A stretch of 64,000 bases of DNA, from contig OX359189.1 of the NCBI GenBank assembly GCA_947172415.1, positions 8,384,501 to 8,448,500 of the forward strand, given 5' to 3'. Below, piece by piece: positions 1 through 12,900 of the stretch (positions are counted from its first letter, which is position 1; every line of letters starts with the position of its first letter). The notes below the pieces were generated by a model. It was not told the origin of the DNA. It was given only the letters and a program-made list of their open reading frames with translations, and made no database searches. The DNA comes from Chondrosia reniformis. Taxonomy: Eukaryota > Porifera > Demospongiae > Chondrillida > Chondrillidae. Both the position numbers and the translations under genes were made by a program.

Positions 1-839
1 ACCCCTACGTATCCAATTACACTCCTGCACACGTACACACATGGATAAGTAATAGAAAACATAAGCAGATTATGACGGAGCTTAAAGTACCACAGTTTTA
101 CTATGGTCGTCTAAACGAATTTCTTTTATTTCTTTACATAGCAACACTTTTGGCTTAAACCTAGCATGAACGTATACAAATACGCTTTATCTAACCTTCG
201 CTACAACTCTCTTATTCGGTAGCTCCTTCTCGTAGGAGAGCGTCGACTTGTCATAGCCGTTCTCGAAAGGATGATCTTCTTTAGCAACGAGGCGGTGACG
301 TTTTCGCAACGTCACAAGATTCTCAAAATGTGTGTACCGAGCGACATACGAAGGTGTTGGTGACGCATTAGAAGAACATCACAATACATCACCAGCTTGC
401 GCAATCGTAACTTTGAATTCTTCATTATATCTTGATTATTTTGCTCATTTAATTAAGCAAAACTTCACCAGACATTTCTTATACACATGTACCATGATAT
501 ATGTTGATTTCACAGTTATATGACAAATTGATAATTTTTATTAATATAACACATTATTTCAATATAAATTTCCCATATGTTTTCTATAGTCCTATGGCCT
601 TTTATATGCAGACTTTGTCCTCTGTTTTCTAACAAACGGAGACCTAAATCAAAAATCCCTTAATTTAAAATGAGTTTTATACCCTAAACTTTATGATGAT
701 ATGCCCATTTTGTTTTTAGGTTCTTTCTTGGAGCCATATGAATTAATTAATTATATTATATTATATTATTTATTTATTTATTTATATTATATATATTATA
801 TTAGATTACCTTAGTATATTGTAACTTGCACTGTATATA
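1..839. repeat. Dispersed repeat, copy 1 (copy 2 at 36617-37409)
   Basis: This stretch is a near-identical direct copy of 36617-37409, differing by small indels and substitutions. Both copies run from the same opening sequence to a common right end containing GTAACTTGCACTGTATA. Copy 1 starts at the window edge, so its left end may lie outside. The right-end sequence also occurs, inverted, at the outer end of the palindrome at 35656-36566, so both may belong to one DNA-transposon family. A 63-codon open frame at 332-523 has no recognisable domain and is not called as a gene. Confidence 0.85.
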
Positions 840-1140
840 TATCTGTCAAAAAAATGGCGGACGTTCGGCTAGCTTTCGTTTTCTAGCTTAAAATTAGCTT
901 TCTCTTCCTTAGCGTGGAACAGTGAACGAACGAAATGGACTTAAAAACCACCCTTACTAATACTATGTAACGTAAAGCTTGCGTAAAAACGTTTTCTACG
1001 AGATATGGCCTTGAAAAATTGACGGCCAACAAGAGTCGATCGGAAATCGGTTAACCGGATATCTATGAGAAGCAGCCAAGTAGTTCGAGTTTACTTAGGG
1101 GCGCCTGGCGCCCCACGAGTTTTTTAAACTCGAACTCCTT
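840..1140. other. Mobile-element fragment with GC-rich hairpin
   Basis: This segment separates the repeat from the truncated receptor gene. At 1075-1105 it contains the reverse complement of the sequence at about 41592-41622, at the left edge of the LINE-like element. It has a short GC-rich hairpin (GGGGCGCC/GGCGCCCC, about 1097-1114). Homology with the paralogue at 17.2-18.8 kb begins just right of it, near 1140, so it marks the breakpoint that truncates the receptor gene. No coding sequence is supported. Confidence 0.5.
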
Positions 1141-1350
1141 GTTTTTAGTTGTAATTCATTCAGTAATTATAGTGGTGATTCTCTAGCATGTACGTAGTAC
1201 TCAGCACTTAGCTTAAGGATTGATGAATCACCTATATATAGGAGTACCTTAATACAGGTTTCCATGTATGAATACTACTGAATATTATATAGCATGAGCT
1301 GTAAGGTGCAAATATAAATGAAAATGCACATGCAGTCCTTAGAAACCCAC

Positions 1351-2656
1351 CTAATCCACTAATGGATATTGTCACATTCTCACTGGCAACATCCATTTTC
1401 TCTGTCTGATAAGCAACAAGCACTAAACTATAGTCAGAACTTTGAAACTGTTCAGGAATATGATAGGAATTCATTGTTCTATTTGTAGTGGAAATTAAAG
1501 TTCCTTCTTTATACAGAGTTACATTGAATAGAAAAACGTCTTCTCTGTAACAGTCACTGATCAATAAGTGATCCCATGAAAGAATTAGTTGGTTCAATCT
1601 ATGATGAACTCTAAAGTTAGTTGGAGTAGGGACCACTAGAGGGTAAAATAGTATAACCAGAAATTATAAACGACACATCACAAATTACAATGTAAACTCT
1701 GGGGCAAGAAAATTAACTCTAGTGACTTCTAAGTAATTATTATTAAATTAGGTTATATATTTTCAATTTGTGAATTTTTCATCCTCCTTATCCATACATA
1801 TTGTATACAAGTAATGTGAATATATACTTTACTTACATTTCATTTAATTTATTGATGTATGAAAATTAAAGAGACCTTTGAATTAAATATAACTAATATA
1901 TAACTAGAATTGTGGACTAATACAAGAAGACAAAAAACACCTAAGTACAATAAAAAATGACGGCAAATAATGGAAAAATAATACAGATTTATTAAATTTA
2001 TACATAATACATACATAATAAATACCATGTTTAAGGAAGTACATAAATTCATTTGTGAATTTAATAAAAATCAGTGATATTGGATTTACTTCAAAAACAT
2101 TTCAGGTTATATATACCTATTAGGTGACAGTGCATGCACATGTTTTTGGTGATCTACTTACTAATAATTTTGAAAGCAAATGAATTGCTGATGTCCTGTT
2201 GTGACATAGCACTGTTGTATAAGTAACAGGCAAAAGAAACATTTTCAGTTCGAAATTGGTTATTAACTATACTGATTTGCAAATTAGTAAGAGTCCCACT
2301 GATGTATTGGCTTATAATATCTTTGCCATCAGGATGTAGATCAACTCCATTCATTTTCCAAAACACTGCAGGAAGATAATCACTTCCCTCAAGCTGAGGA
2401 TGACTACAAGAGAGAACATATACTTCTCCAAAGCACACTGTCGGGGAAGGACCTTGGAGGGTTATTTTCCCTATATGATATAAAAATGAAGTTACTAAAT
2501 AGTTGACCAAACCGAAAAACATGTGTACATAAAAATGAAAAAGCCTATAACATCTATGTACATGCATTTTCTGCATTGTAACTACGTATATACCTAGCAG
2601 GCATGTGTACTTAACTGCTAACCTTCCCCAAGAGGTACGTAGAATAAAAGGTAGCA
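1351..2656 (-). pseudogene. Truncated Ig-FN3 receptor gene, 5' part only
   Basis: Two clean phase-1 exons are present. Ig at 2162-2470 has C-F-G-E, L-S-C, F-W-K and F-A-C-Y. FN3 at 1351-1635 has L-S-W and a closing S-G-L. Both match, exon for exon and in length (309 and 285 nt), the first two domains of the gene at 15273-18393, and the flanking introns align too. The next exon expected to the left (second Ig) is absent because repeats begin near 1140. A possible leader starts at ATG 2656 and gives only about 12 hydrophobic residues before a GTTAGC donor, so the real start is uncertain. It is either a broken copy or a gene whose remainder lies beyond the window edge; I favour a partial duplicate cut by repeat insertion. 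Confidence 0.7.
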
Positions 2657-2699
2657 CATGAACAAACTGCTTAAAGCTTTATAGGGCAGGGAAAAGCTA

Positions 2700-3740
2700 T
2701 ATCTAGCTGCCTGCAGAAGATATAATAGTATGGGTTATATATACTGTACGTTTATACAGAATTCAATGTTTTGTAGTATTGCTTTTCATTTTTGCATACA
2801 TTACACTCATACACATCACCTGCTGGCAAGACCTGTCAAACTGATCATGATTCATATTGACATTTTGGGATTCACTTAAAGGGTATGACTGCTGTACAAA
2901 TATAAGAAGAACAAATGTGTATGCAATACGTACATATACAGTGTCATCCACTTAATATGCCCCAATTGGTTTTCTGTTATTTTGGCATATTATTCGATTT
3001 GGCATATTGGGACTTTATCATATAAAGCATATATACATACTATAATAAACAGACATTATTAATGAAGGTTATTGTTTAAAGAAGCTAGTCAAACAGAGAA
3101 GTTTACACTTTATCACTTGCTTGCTCTATGGGAAAGCGAAAGTGTAAACTCAAAAACGAAAAGGTGTTTACAATGTAAACGGAAACATATCCGAATACCC
3201 TATGCAGATATCGATGAAAATGTTTTAATGTAAATGTGGCCTGAAATGAATGAATTTGGTCTTGGTCCAAACCCAAGTTTATAGATATACAATTTTGTTC
3301 ACGAGAATCTATGGCATAGGCAGGTTAAATGGTTAAATACTTATGAATTTGTCCATGATAAAAGTGGTGTTAATAAACAGTTTGGTATATAAGTGCCAGA
3401 ATATTAAATGGGTGGCACTGTACATATACAAAGAGATCTGTAAGGGCTATTTGGACTTCACTCACTATATTCATGCATATATAAGCCTAGTTCTGTCCAC
3501 CCAAGCTAACCTACATTAAACCACTACAAAATACTTGACTCCTGGGATAATATTAAATGTTGCAAATTTAACTGCATTGTATTAGTTGGGTACTATAAAA
3601 TACACTCCTGCTTCACGTATATAGCAAACTTGCCATTGAGAGATGATAAGATAAACTACATGGCTTATCAATTATATTTTCACTCCTAGTAGACCCTATA
3701 GGTCCATGCATGTGCCATTGTAATTCCAAAAGCCACCAAT
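2700..3740. other. Non-coding interval
   Basis: There is no convincing exon. A 62-codon minus-strand frame at 2763-2951 begins with a hydrophobic stretch that could be a leader, but it lacks a suitable donor and is not conserved in the paralogous interval near 18.7 kb. At 3080-3250 there is a sequence rich in GTTTACA/TGTAAAC blocks that looks like a small MITE. Confidence 0.4.
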
Positions 3741-3767
3741 CTTAATTTTTAAGGGGTCTTAGTTACC

Positions 3768-4196
3768 GTACAAGTCAAAAGTAACTTACAGTTTTCCGCA
3801 GTTTCCTGGAAACCGCGGATGCTGTAAACCACAGTTGCCTGTACGGACTTATGCAGATTTCTGCACAACCGTCTGCAGAAATCTGCACTAGTCCGAAAGC
3901 AACTAGTACGTATGTACGTAAGGATTCCTTCTAACTGCATCAAATTTATCTTTAGAAAGGGTCATCTTTCAACTTTTAGAGTGCCGCACAGCAAGAAGAA
4001 GCAATAAAAACTGTGTCTTTAGATGCTCTAAAAGTCAAAAGATACCCTTATATATAACGCCCATAACCGCGGAAGGCAGTGCGGGTAATTGCGGATAGCA
4101 GTGCGGACATACACCGAGATTCCGTAAAAATATGTGCGGAATTTTGCGGAAAACTGTTACTTCTGTTAAACTGTTAAAGTTACTTTTGACTTGTAC
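3768..4196. mobile_element. Non-autonomous DNA element with terminal inverted repeats
   Basis: The ends are inverted copies of each other: GTACAAGTCAAAAGTAACTT at the left, with its complement at 4177-4196. Further inside, TTTTCCGCA matches TGCGGAAAA. The centre (about 3920-4030) holds a copy of the palindromic repeat that also occurs at 4425-4640 and elsewhere. It encodes nothing recognisable, so it is called a MITE-like element. Confidence 0.6.
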
Positions 4197-4424
4197 TGTA
4201 TCAACCAATCATAGCAAATTTGATGTTCACTTGAGAGGGGGGAAGATGTAGCCATGAAGTTTCACTATACTTTATAGGTGTGATGGAATATGACTTTGAG
4301 GTGAATGAGCCTCAAACAAGTATGTGGTTTAGAATAAGGGTCTCATTGTACTTATCCTTCTAAAGTATGGTTCATCTTTCAATTTTCAAAGTAATAAGAA
4401 ATATATAAGTAACAGAATAAGGAT

Positions 4425-4640
4425 TCCTTCTAACTACATTAAACTTATCTTTAGGATGGAACATCCTTCGACTTTTGAGCATTTAAAACGCAGTTTGGTT
4501 TCGTTTCTTGGTCAAACATTTCGACCCTGGGGATCTTCTTCAGTGATTGATGAGTGAAGATCCCCAGGGTCAAAACATTTGACCAAGAAATGAAACCAAA
4601 CTCCGTTCAAAAGTCGAAGGATGTTCCATCCCAAAGATAT
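4425..4640 (-). repeat. Palindromic repeat with hammerhead-like core
   Basis: This is a long hairpin. Sequence from the ACATCCTTCGACTTTTGAGC block reads inward, and a complementary copy reads back out to 4625. On the minus strand the loop side contains CTGAAGA (4543-4537), a stem-forming GATCC/GGGTC pair and GAAA (4522-4519), the order of a hammerhead ribozyme core (CUGANGA, helix II, GAAA). Related copies lie near 26.0, 33.2, 40.6, 56.8 and 59.7 kb. Confidence 0.6.
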
Positions 4641-4801
4641 AAAAATATATAAGTATTTTGTTGTGTATATGTTGGACCTGGGTAGACACTGATGAACTAG
4701 TCCTAGGATAAGAAGTTAAAGATGGGAGATCTACGTAAAAATATGTGGACCTGATTTTATTAATACGGAAACACATTTGTAATTGCTTTCCATATACAAA
4801 C

Positions 4802-5246
4802 CTTTGATATAGGCCAAGTTGATCCTGTAACTATTTGCTAGAAATAAAAAAGAAGGGAACATAATATATACATATATATATATGATTGCAACAAGGACAC
4901 TTACATCCATTTTTATATAAATTCCTACGTATGGAACCTGATCATTAATGAACTTCTGAGTCTGAGGATATCAATGAAATATTCATGTACATACATATAT
5001 GAATTTATGCAGCTTGTAAATAAATATTTCACATAATCTTTTTATAGCTAGTCTCTGATAATATGTACATACGTACACGCACATTACGTATTACATACGT
5101 ATATACTGTATGTATGTTCACAATACATAGATTAATGTTATACCATGAAGCTGTCAGTTGTGGAACTCCTGATAGCTGAAGAGGAATCATTAGCATGACA
5201 TGTTTCTTCTTCTGTTGGGTTGTTCAGTTGATACACACGTCTTCTC

Positions 5247-5294
<48 letters not shown>

Positions 5295-8200
5295 ACACCA
5301 ACAATTACCATAATAATAATAAATAAAACAGTAGCTGCTGCAGCAATAATACCTGTAAAATACACAAAGTCATTAAAATATATAGCAGCATTGTTCCTCC
5401 ATAGTATGTACAAATTTATCATATATAATTCATTATTATGTACATCTACGTACGTATGTGTATAAGTATGTATGTATACTGTATGTATTGCACACATTTA
5501 CCCGTTGTTGTTTCCACATTTATAAAGGTGGACACACTACTGAAGGTTTCATCTTCTCTACAATAAACTCTAACTCCAACCTCATAAAATATACCAGGAG
5601 TAAGACCTTCAATAGTGTAGGATGTTTCAGTAGTGGTTGTATTCCTCAAACTAGATCCACCTTCACTCTGTTGCCATGTTACCTCATACATGAAGGTACA
5701 GTTCTCAAAACACTCATCACTGTGGGACCACATCAGGGAGACACTTGCATCAGAAGGGATGGATGTGAGTGAGGTTGGAGGAAGGGGAGACTCTGAAGGA
5801 ATATTAGCTGTGAGAGAACATGATTACAAGTACATACAGTATATTTGCCAGATGATATGCATTCATGCATGCATATAGTAACAGGTATATATTCACCTCT
5901 AACTCTCACAGTCACAGGTTCACTCTCCTCCATACTACCATCAGCATACACAACAGCACAAGAGTAGTTAGCCTCTCCATTGAGGAAGACACTCTTTCTT
6001 GTTGTCACATTCACAACTGTCTCAGTATTACTCTGCCATACAACCATATGGTATGTATCAGGTATATCAATCCTCTCTCCATCCTTCATCCACACTACAG
6101 GACTGTTCTGACTGAAGATGGGTCCACTTGATGTAGTATCAGTTATATCATGATGGTGACAGGTGAGTTGGACTTGTCTGTCATAACAGACAGTACTTGT
6201 AGAGATTGACAGGTAAGCACAATCTAGCAAATGGAATATAAAACATTCACTTCAATTGAACCTGGGTATATACAGTATATGTATCACTGATTTTAACAAT
6301 ATGAATGAATTAATGTAATGAATTAGTAGTCTTCCTTCAGTAAGATTTGTCATGAAGTTTCTCCTAAATTTTCTGCCAATCAGTTATGCCGGGTTATATT
6401 AGGAATTGAATCAGAATGTTACATCATACTGTGCATCTAGGAATGCCACCAAATTATATACTAGTGGAGATATTCAAGAATGCTGACCTGAAAATAAAAC
6501 AAGTAGGATAAAAGAACCATCAAAAGAGAAGGATTACCAATAGAATAGTTGAAAAATGTTCCACCTGGCTAAGTGCCTTGCCATTGGAAGGAAGCAAAAA
6601 GAAATCAGGCAGCATTGACATATGGTTATACGTATATAGCCCATGTGGTCTCCAAACTAACTGTGATGAATGTGGTGAGAAATTTGATGTGACCCATGGA
6701 TTAGATTTATAAGAGGGATTGCCAACGAGACTCCACAATGAAATAAGAGACATCCTATGCAACATTAGTGCAATGGTATGGCCCCAAGTGAAGAGAGAGG
6801 TGATAGTAAAGGAAGCTGATGAGAATGGTACAGGTGGTTTGGTGGCTGAATTTAGTGCTTGTGGAGTATGGGAAACGTTGTTTGATGTATGCATTGTAAA
6901 CGCTGATGCACCTTCCTATGGTAACCACTCCATGCATATTGAAAGATCATGAAACACAAAATAAAACAGTACAGCAGTGCAGTTGAGGATTGCAGAGGTC
7001 ATTTCTCACCCTTTGTTGTAACAACTGATGGTGTTTTTGCGAAGGAAGCTAATTTCTTCTTGAAGAGACTGGCCACTGGACTAACCACTAAATGGGAGAA
7101 ACCTTATCCAGAAGGTTGGGTACATAGGAGACTTCAATTTGCCATCGTTAAAGCTACCAAAATTTACCGGAGAGATTTCAGAATGAAGTGGAGAGGTTTG
7201 GGTGTTAAAGATGGTGGCCACATAGAATTAAACAATCTATATATATTATTTATATTTTGTAAAATAATTACAATTTAGTTAATGCTTCTTCTTATATTTT
7301 GTTGCTACTTGATCTCTTAATCAGTGAATATATATTCAGTAAGATTTTTACTGATTGGCAATACCTTGTTTTCAAAAGTGATGTGTACTATGTACGTATG
7401 TGCATGTATATGCATGCTGTGTCAAACATTAATTCTTTCCTTATAAAAATTATAATTTACCTGATTCAAGTCACTTAGATGGTAACATACTGTTTTGAGT
7501 AATTAAGGACAGTAAATTCCATATGTTTGGTTTTTAATGCTACTGTAGTTATATATAGGTCATCCAGGCATTATGTGCCTCAGAACAGTAATATAAGGGG
7601 TAATTTTAGCCTGCAAATTAAGACAAAATATAGATAATATGTGGATTGGTACATAAAAGTAGACTGTTTATGACTTTTGGTAGTTAATATATCTCTTTTG
7701 AAACCTTAAATTGCATGTACGTATATGGGTAGATTTACTCGCTAATTAGCAGGTACTGTTTTTCTATATGTAAATCTATCTTTAACCTTTCCATGATGTA
7801 AGGCTTGCTATATAGGACTACTATAAAAAGTAACAAGGGAAAAACGATTGAAATGACCAGGTGCAAGGTACCCAGAAACCACATGCGGTTATGACAATTG
7901 TACATGTTAATTGCTCACTGGTAGTACTTGTTTCTTTCAGAGCTTGACTATCGCTTCCATGCTCGAGCTCATCCTTCAGTTGAGCTCTGATAATAATTGT
8001 ATATTTGCTACCAGGCTGTAGATCAGTTAAATTGTTACCATATCTAGTGGTACTAGTACTCTGCTTGCTAGGAGAAAATGGTATAGATTTACAATCATCT
8101 AATGAGGTAGAGATACAAATGTCAATGTTATACAAGATTTCATCCTCAGAAAAACAACCAAGATCCTGTGTCCAACAGATATAACATGATCTACATCTTG

Positions 8201-9202
8201 GTTGGAAATCTACACTTCCAGGGGCGCTTGGATGTCCTATACATGAAAATATGTAGATACATTAGATATACATTGTTTTATGTGTGATCTTAACGGTTAG
8301 TGAATTTATCATTTTTCATGATAGTCATCTTTTAAATGTTTGCATTTTATAGACTACAGCCTATACCTGGATCATAGAGCATATAAACTAAGGTATGATT
8401 CCAAGTGTATGTAACTCATGATCACTTACGTATATAATCAACTGCCACTTCATTACTAAAGTAGGTAGTACTGCCATCATGGTAATAGCATCTATACTCC
8501 AAAGGCTCCAAGCTGAAATATGTTGTTTCAAGTATAGCTGTTGTTGAGTTGTGGAAAGTTACAATCTCTGGGCTCCCACCATGTGGATGTATGTCAACTC
8601 CATTTCTCTGCCACAGTATAGTTGGTAGATGGTTACATGTTTTAAGATTGGGATAGGTGCATTGGAGATAGTTTTCTTGTCCAACACAAACTGGACCACT
8701 AATCGATATAATCCTGGGAGAGTCGGAGCATGAGTCAACCAAGACTGTGGAACAAACAAAATGGACTATCTAACGAATTTCCTGTTGCTTTAGCTTTACA
8801 ATCTGTTAGACTGTTTTATCTGTTAGGCAATTTAATTTGTTACTTAAAATTTCTACATCTTGAACATAGTCTCACGTAACCAGAACGTTAACTCCTTCTT
8901 TCTATAGGAGTTATGGGAGGGTCTGACCACGCGAGACTATTAGTTAGCCGTTCATGTTCAACAAGGCCTATAACCGAGTGGTCTGTCATGCAAACACATT
9001 TCGTATAGCCATTTTGTGTTTTATATATACTTCACATGTAGGTAATATAGCTTTAGGTGAGCCTTGTTCAAGGTCTCCTAGAATAAATACATTTCGTTAA
9101 TAGGAAGCAAATAACTGACAAATTCAATCAATTCTCTTCCTCACCATTGAAGTCTGTGGTACAGTAGTAGATGATTAAAAATGCTACCTTTGCAAGATGC
9201 AT
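4802..9202 (-). CDS. Ig-FN3-Ig-FN3 transmembrane receptor
   Basis: Exons are 9145-9202 (leader, start ATG 9202), 8430-8744 (Ig), 7919-8236 (FN3), 5897-6223 (Ig), 5502-5807 (FN3), 5144-5352 (TM), 4905-4961 and 4802-4837 (tail). Ectodomain junctions are phase 1 and tail junctions phase 0, giving about 542 codons before an unresolved last exon. The leader is hydrophobic and ends at G|GTGAGG, as in the gene at 19.1-22.1 kb. The first Ig has L-Q-C, L-W-Q-R and Y-R-C-Y; the second has L-T-C-H-H-H, V-V-W-M-K and Y-S-C. The TM segment contains 15 consecutive ATA isoleucine codons followed by KRRR. The tail carries Y-I-K-M, a YxxM site that is also YxxM in the paralogue. It is probably a type I surface receptor; its ligand is unknown. 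Intron 3 hosts a retroelement fragment. Confidence 0.8.
5249..5293. repeat. ATA trinucleotide microsatellite inside a TM exon
   Basis: Fifteen uninterrupted ATA codons on the minus strand (TAT on the plus) sit in frame inside the TM exon of the gene at 4802-9202. They encode 15 isoleucines directly before the KRRR stop-transfer residues. The paralogue at 19515-19732 has a mixed Ile/Val/Leu core here, so the tract is a secondary expansion. Confidence 0.9.
6519..7280 (+). mobile_element. Decayed LINE-like retroelement fragment
   Basis: Plus-strand conceptual translation is interrupted by stops but matches the C-terminal half of the better-preserved element at 41.6-43.3 kb. Shared features include W-L-x-x-L-P-L, a Cys/His-rich segment (C-x2-C ... 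H-G-L), R-L-H-N-E-I-R-D-I against L-R-H-N-D-V-R-D-I, and G-H-F-S-P-F-V against G-S-F-T-P-L-V. It lies in the long intron between the first FN3 and second Ig exons of the receptor gene, on the opposite strand. It is inactive. Confidence 0.75.
9004..9088. repeat. 85-bp inverted repeat, arm 1 (arm 2 at 13240-13324)
   Basis: This is by eye an exact reverse complement of 13240-13324. Arm 2 contains the acceptor and first codons of the first Ig exon of the gene at 9951-13870. Arm 1 therefore lies antisense in the first intron of the neighbouring gene. Confidence 0.85.
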
Positions 9203-9950
9203 TTTACAGGCGAACGGACCAACAGTAGAGGCTACCCTCCGAAGATTAAGTCTCAAGGGAGAATTAGTGAAATACCTTCTGCTTGGGAGGCAATTGAAAG
9301 GTAAACATTTATTCAGGCAATGCCTATGAATTTCATGAATATTCGCCTTGTCATGAATTACATCAGAGTACGGTACTCTAGTAGGAATGACCAGAAAAAA
9401 AGGTCGCCCTATCCAATGTATTAGCAAGCAACACCTCATAAATCACCAACGAAGCCGCTTGGTACGCCCAAACACAGAAGTGTATGGTTAAGTTACAGTA
9501 CTTAAATTTCAGTATATATATGCAACTTTTGCATGCTTAGCCTTATTATAATCAGTGTCTTGTTTCGTTACATTTTGTTAGATGTATATATTAGTGAACA
9601 CTGCCATTCCTACTTCTAACATCATTTTTGTAAATGTTTTTTATTTACTTGTATATATACGGCTCAAATTGAAACATGAGCAGAGAACTTAATGGGAGTA
9701 TATACTTACACTATATTTTCTGTTGAAGCCAAATGCCTTTTATATACATGGAAGTATTACCAAGTATATAAATGGAGAAATATAGAATTTGAATTCTTTT
9801 GCCATGCATAGAGATGACCTAAGCATTATACAATATTTATGTTGCAATTGTAAGTATATACCTCAGCGGGATAGTTCATCGTGAAGATTCTTTGACTTTG
9901 AATGATTAATTAATGACACCATTAAATAGTAGCTAATAATAATTTGGCCA

Positions 9951-12900
9951 TCACAAGTTCGCATAAGTTTTATTTTCCTTATGACTGAGAGTAAATTCCA
10001 TTGGTATATATGATGGATTAGCTGTCAAATCTTCATTAGTACTTTGATCTGTATTAATGTTGGACCTTTCTTTTGACATTTCTTCATTTAACCCTAAATA
10101 CACGAAGAAATATACGTACCCTTCAATGTATACATACAGTATGCTTAGCCTACAGGAACAGGAAATAAATTCCCTATATTTTACCATAATTATGCAATTG
10201 TGGCTTATATATACATTATATACATGTATATATCTATTGTAGTTACCGTGAATCTATTGTCCTTAATAATACAGCCTTTTTGAAACACATGGTAGCATGC
10301 TTTCAAGGCAGATTTGCAAAACTACTTTAAAATATTATTCCTATATACGTATCTATATAGTAAAATAGATCTAGAGCATTTCTATTAATTTCAGAATGAC
10401 AACTAACCTTTTTTTGCATGACTACATATATACATATACTTTTTCAGACACACAGCCATAAGCAAAATCCAACTTATTATCACAATTACAACCAGCATTC
10501 CAACAACAATTGTCCATAATCTTTGTGGATCATTGTGATCCATTATGTACCCTATAAATAGAGCAAGATCTCTGGGATTTTTACTTTATATATAATGTAT
10601 TATGCACTAACATGCATATCTATCCTACATATATTATATACAGGATTTTAACTATAACTATATAATTGATGATTGTGAAATTTAATATTCATTAAAAATA
10701 TAATTGCTAAGAGTTTAACATTATTCCAAACCAGCCAAGTACATAACTGTACATCTTTTCTTTTATATAACCTATAACTATAGCTTTATGCATATAGACT
10801 TTGCACTATAATAATTAACTCTTAAATTAACCTTTAGCTTGAAATCTAAGAAGCACAGTGCTACTTTCAAGTCCCCTTATTCTACAAAATGATTTAACTC
10901 CAGCCTCATAGGATGAACCTGGAGTAAGGCCTTTAATGATAAATGAGGTTTTATTAGTGATGTCACTCTTCCATGCTTCACTTCCTTCCTGTTTCCAGGT
11001 CACCTCAAATGTGTAGGTACAATTCTCAAAGCACCCCTCTCTATTGGACCAGTCTATAGTGACACTTTTATCACATTCTTGTAAGTTCAGAGAAGTAGGA
11101 GGCAGAATGTAGTCATCTGTGCACATATAGTATGTATTTGAAGTCATATATGCATACGTACTGTACATATATGTACGTGTATTTGTATATGTATATGTGT
11201 GTATGTATTAATTAGTGAGTGGGCAAATGCTTTATACATAAATGTACTTATTAAGAAACGTAATGATAGGATCTCTAAGCTGTCTAAATTGTATATATAT
11301 ATCAAGTCCTCAGTAGCCAAGAAGATCCTTATACCTGCCCTAAATTAAGGAATTCTTAGCAGACCTACATGATAAGCATGTTATAGCCCTGCTGATAAAG
11401 CCTTTATGTATAATATTTAAATGTAATGACCTAATTGACAGCATTTAAGTATACATATATATGGTACGTTTGTGTATATAGATGGTTCTGTATTAATTGT
11501 GTAGGTATCCCTACTGACTGTGTCCCAGTATAGTGCTATAGATAATCTTTTTCTGTTTGCCTATATGAGTACGAGGTTATGAAAGACTATACTTAAACAT
11601 GACTTTGAATTATCAATTACTGACACATACTTGTACACCCCTATTCTTAAAAGGACAAATTCCAACTCTAGAAATCAGACTTTGTTATAACATAACTAGT
11701 AATCAATTTATTACTAATGTGTTTATGAAAAACGAGTTTGTCAATGAAGACTTTAATTTTGAAATTCCAGTCCCCCATTGAGATTGTAATATTCCTATGG
11801 TGTGTTTATTTGACAACTATAGGGACGGATGTGAGTGAGATTGGAGGAAGGTTTGACTCTGAAGGAATACCAGCTATATAGATACACAACATAATAGGCT
11901 ATGCATGGACGATATTATACATATATACTCACCTCTAACTATCACGGTCACAGGTTCACTCTCCTCCATACTACCATCAGCATACACAGCAGCACAAGAG
12001 TAGTTAGCCTCTCCATTGAGGAAGACACTCTTTCTTGTTGTCACACTCACAACTGTCTCAGTATTATTACTCTGAGATACAACCATATGGTATGTATCAG
12101 GTAGATCAATCCTCTCTCCATCCTTCATCCACACTACAGGTCTGGTCTGATTGAAGATGGGTCCACTTGATGTAGTATCAGTTATATCATGATGGTGACA
12201 GGTGAGGTGGACTTGTCTGTCGTAACAGACTTGCAATTGATCAGTAGAGATTGATAACTTGGTACATTCTAACACATGCACGCAGTGTCATGAATAAACA
12301 GTATGATAAAATATTGTATAGGTTCATTGGTGCGTAGAATTAATTCTTGTTAACTTAATGAGCTTATCAGTAGCATTTGTCATAATTATTTAGCTGATGA
12401 AGGTCCGTGGAACGAAACGTCTACTGATAAGCTCATTAAGTTAACAAGTATGATAAAATATGTAAATATACATTCTAGGTACCTATTGTACTTCTTTGTA
12501 TCACCAGAGCTTGGTTGCTACTGTAAATACCATCTTTCAGTTGACCTGTAATGTATATAGTATAAACATTGTTAGGTAGCAAATGGGAAAGAGTGCAGTT
12601 TTGATGGATCCCAAAAAACGATGAACATTCTGAAGCGAATCTACAGTAAGTGATGTTATAAGTAATTTCATCTTTAGAATAGCAAAGAAACTGTTGTGTC
12701 CAAAAGATACTGTAGGATCTACATCTTGGCTGGACCTCTGCAACACTGGGCCTTCTGGGATATCCTACGTATGTACGTACGTATATATGTGCCAATTAAA
12801 ACAATAAAATTATGATAAGTCATCTATGCAGATATGCAAAAGTCTCCTATATACACATATAGCAGGTGTACCGTAAATTTTGTGTATATGTGTGCGTGTG

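Noticed and set aside
2763-2951. Leader exon for the truncated receptor at 1.35-2.66 kb
   Set aside because: It is hydrophobic, but no phase-1 donor follows and the aligned paralogous region near 18.7 kb has stops.
5458-6131. Plus-strand open frames opposite the receptor exons (5458-5772, 5633-5878, 5865-6131)
   Set aside because: They are antisense shadows of Ig and FN3 exons; the same shadows appear at 11901, 19972 and (minus) 46828 because the exons themselves are duplicated.
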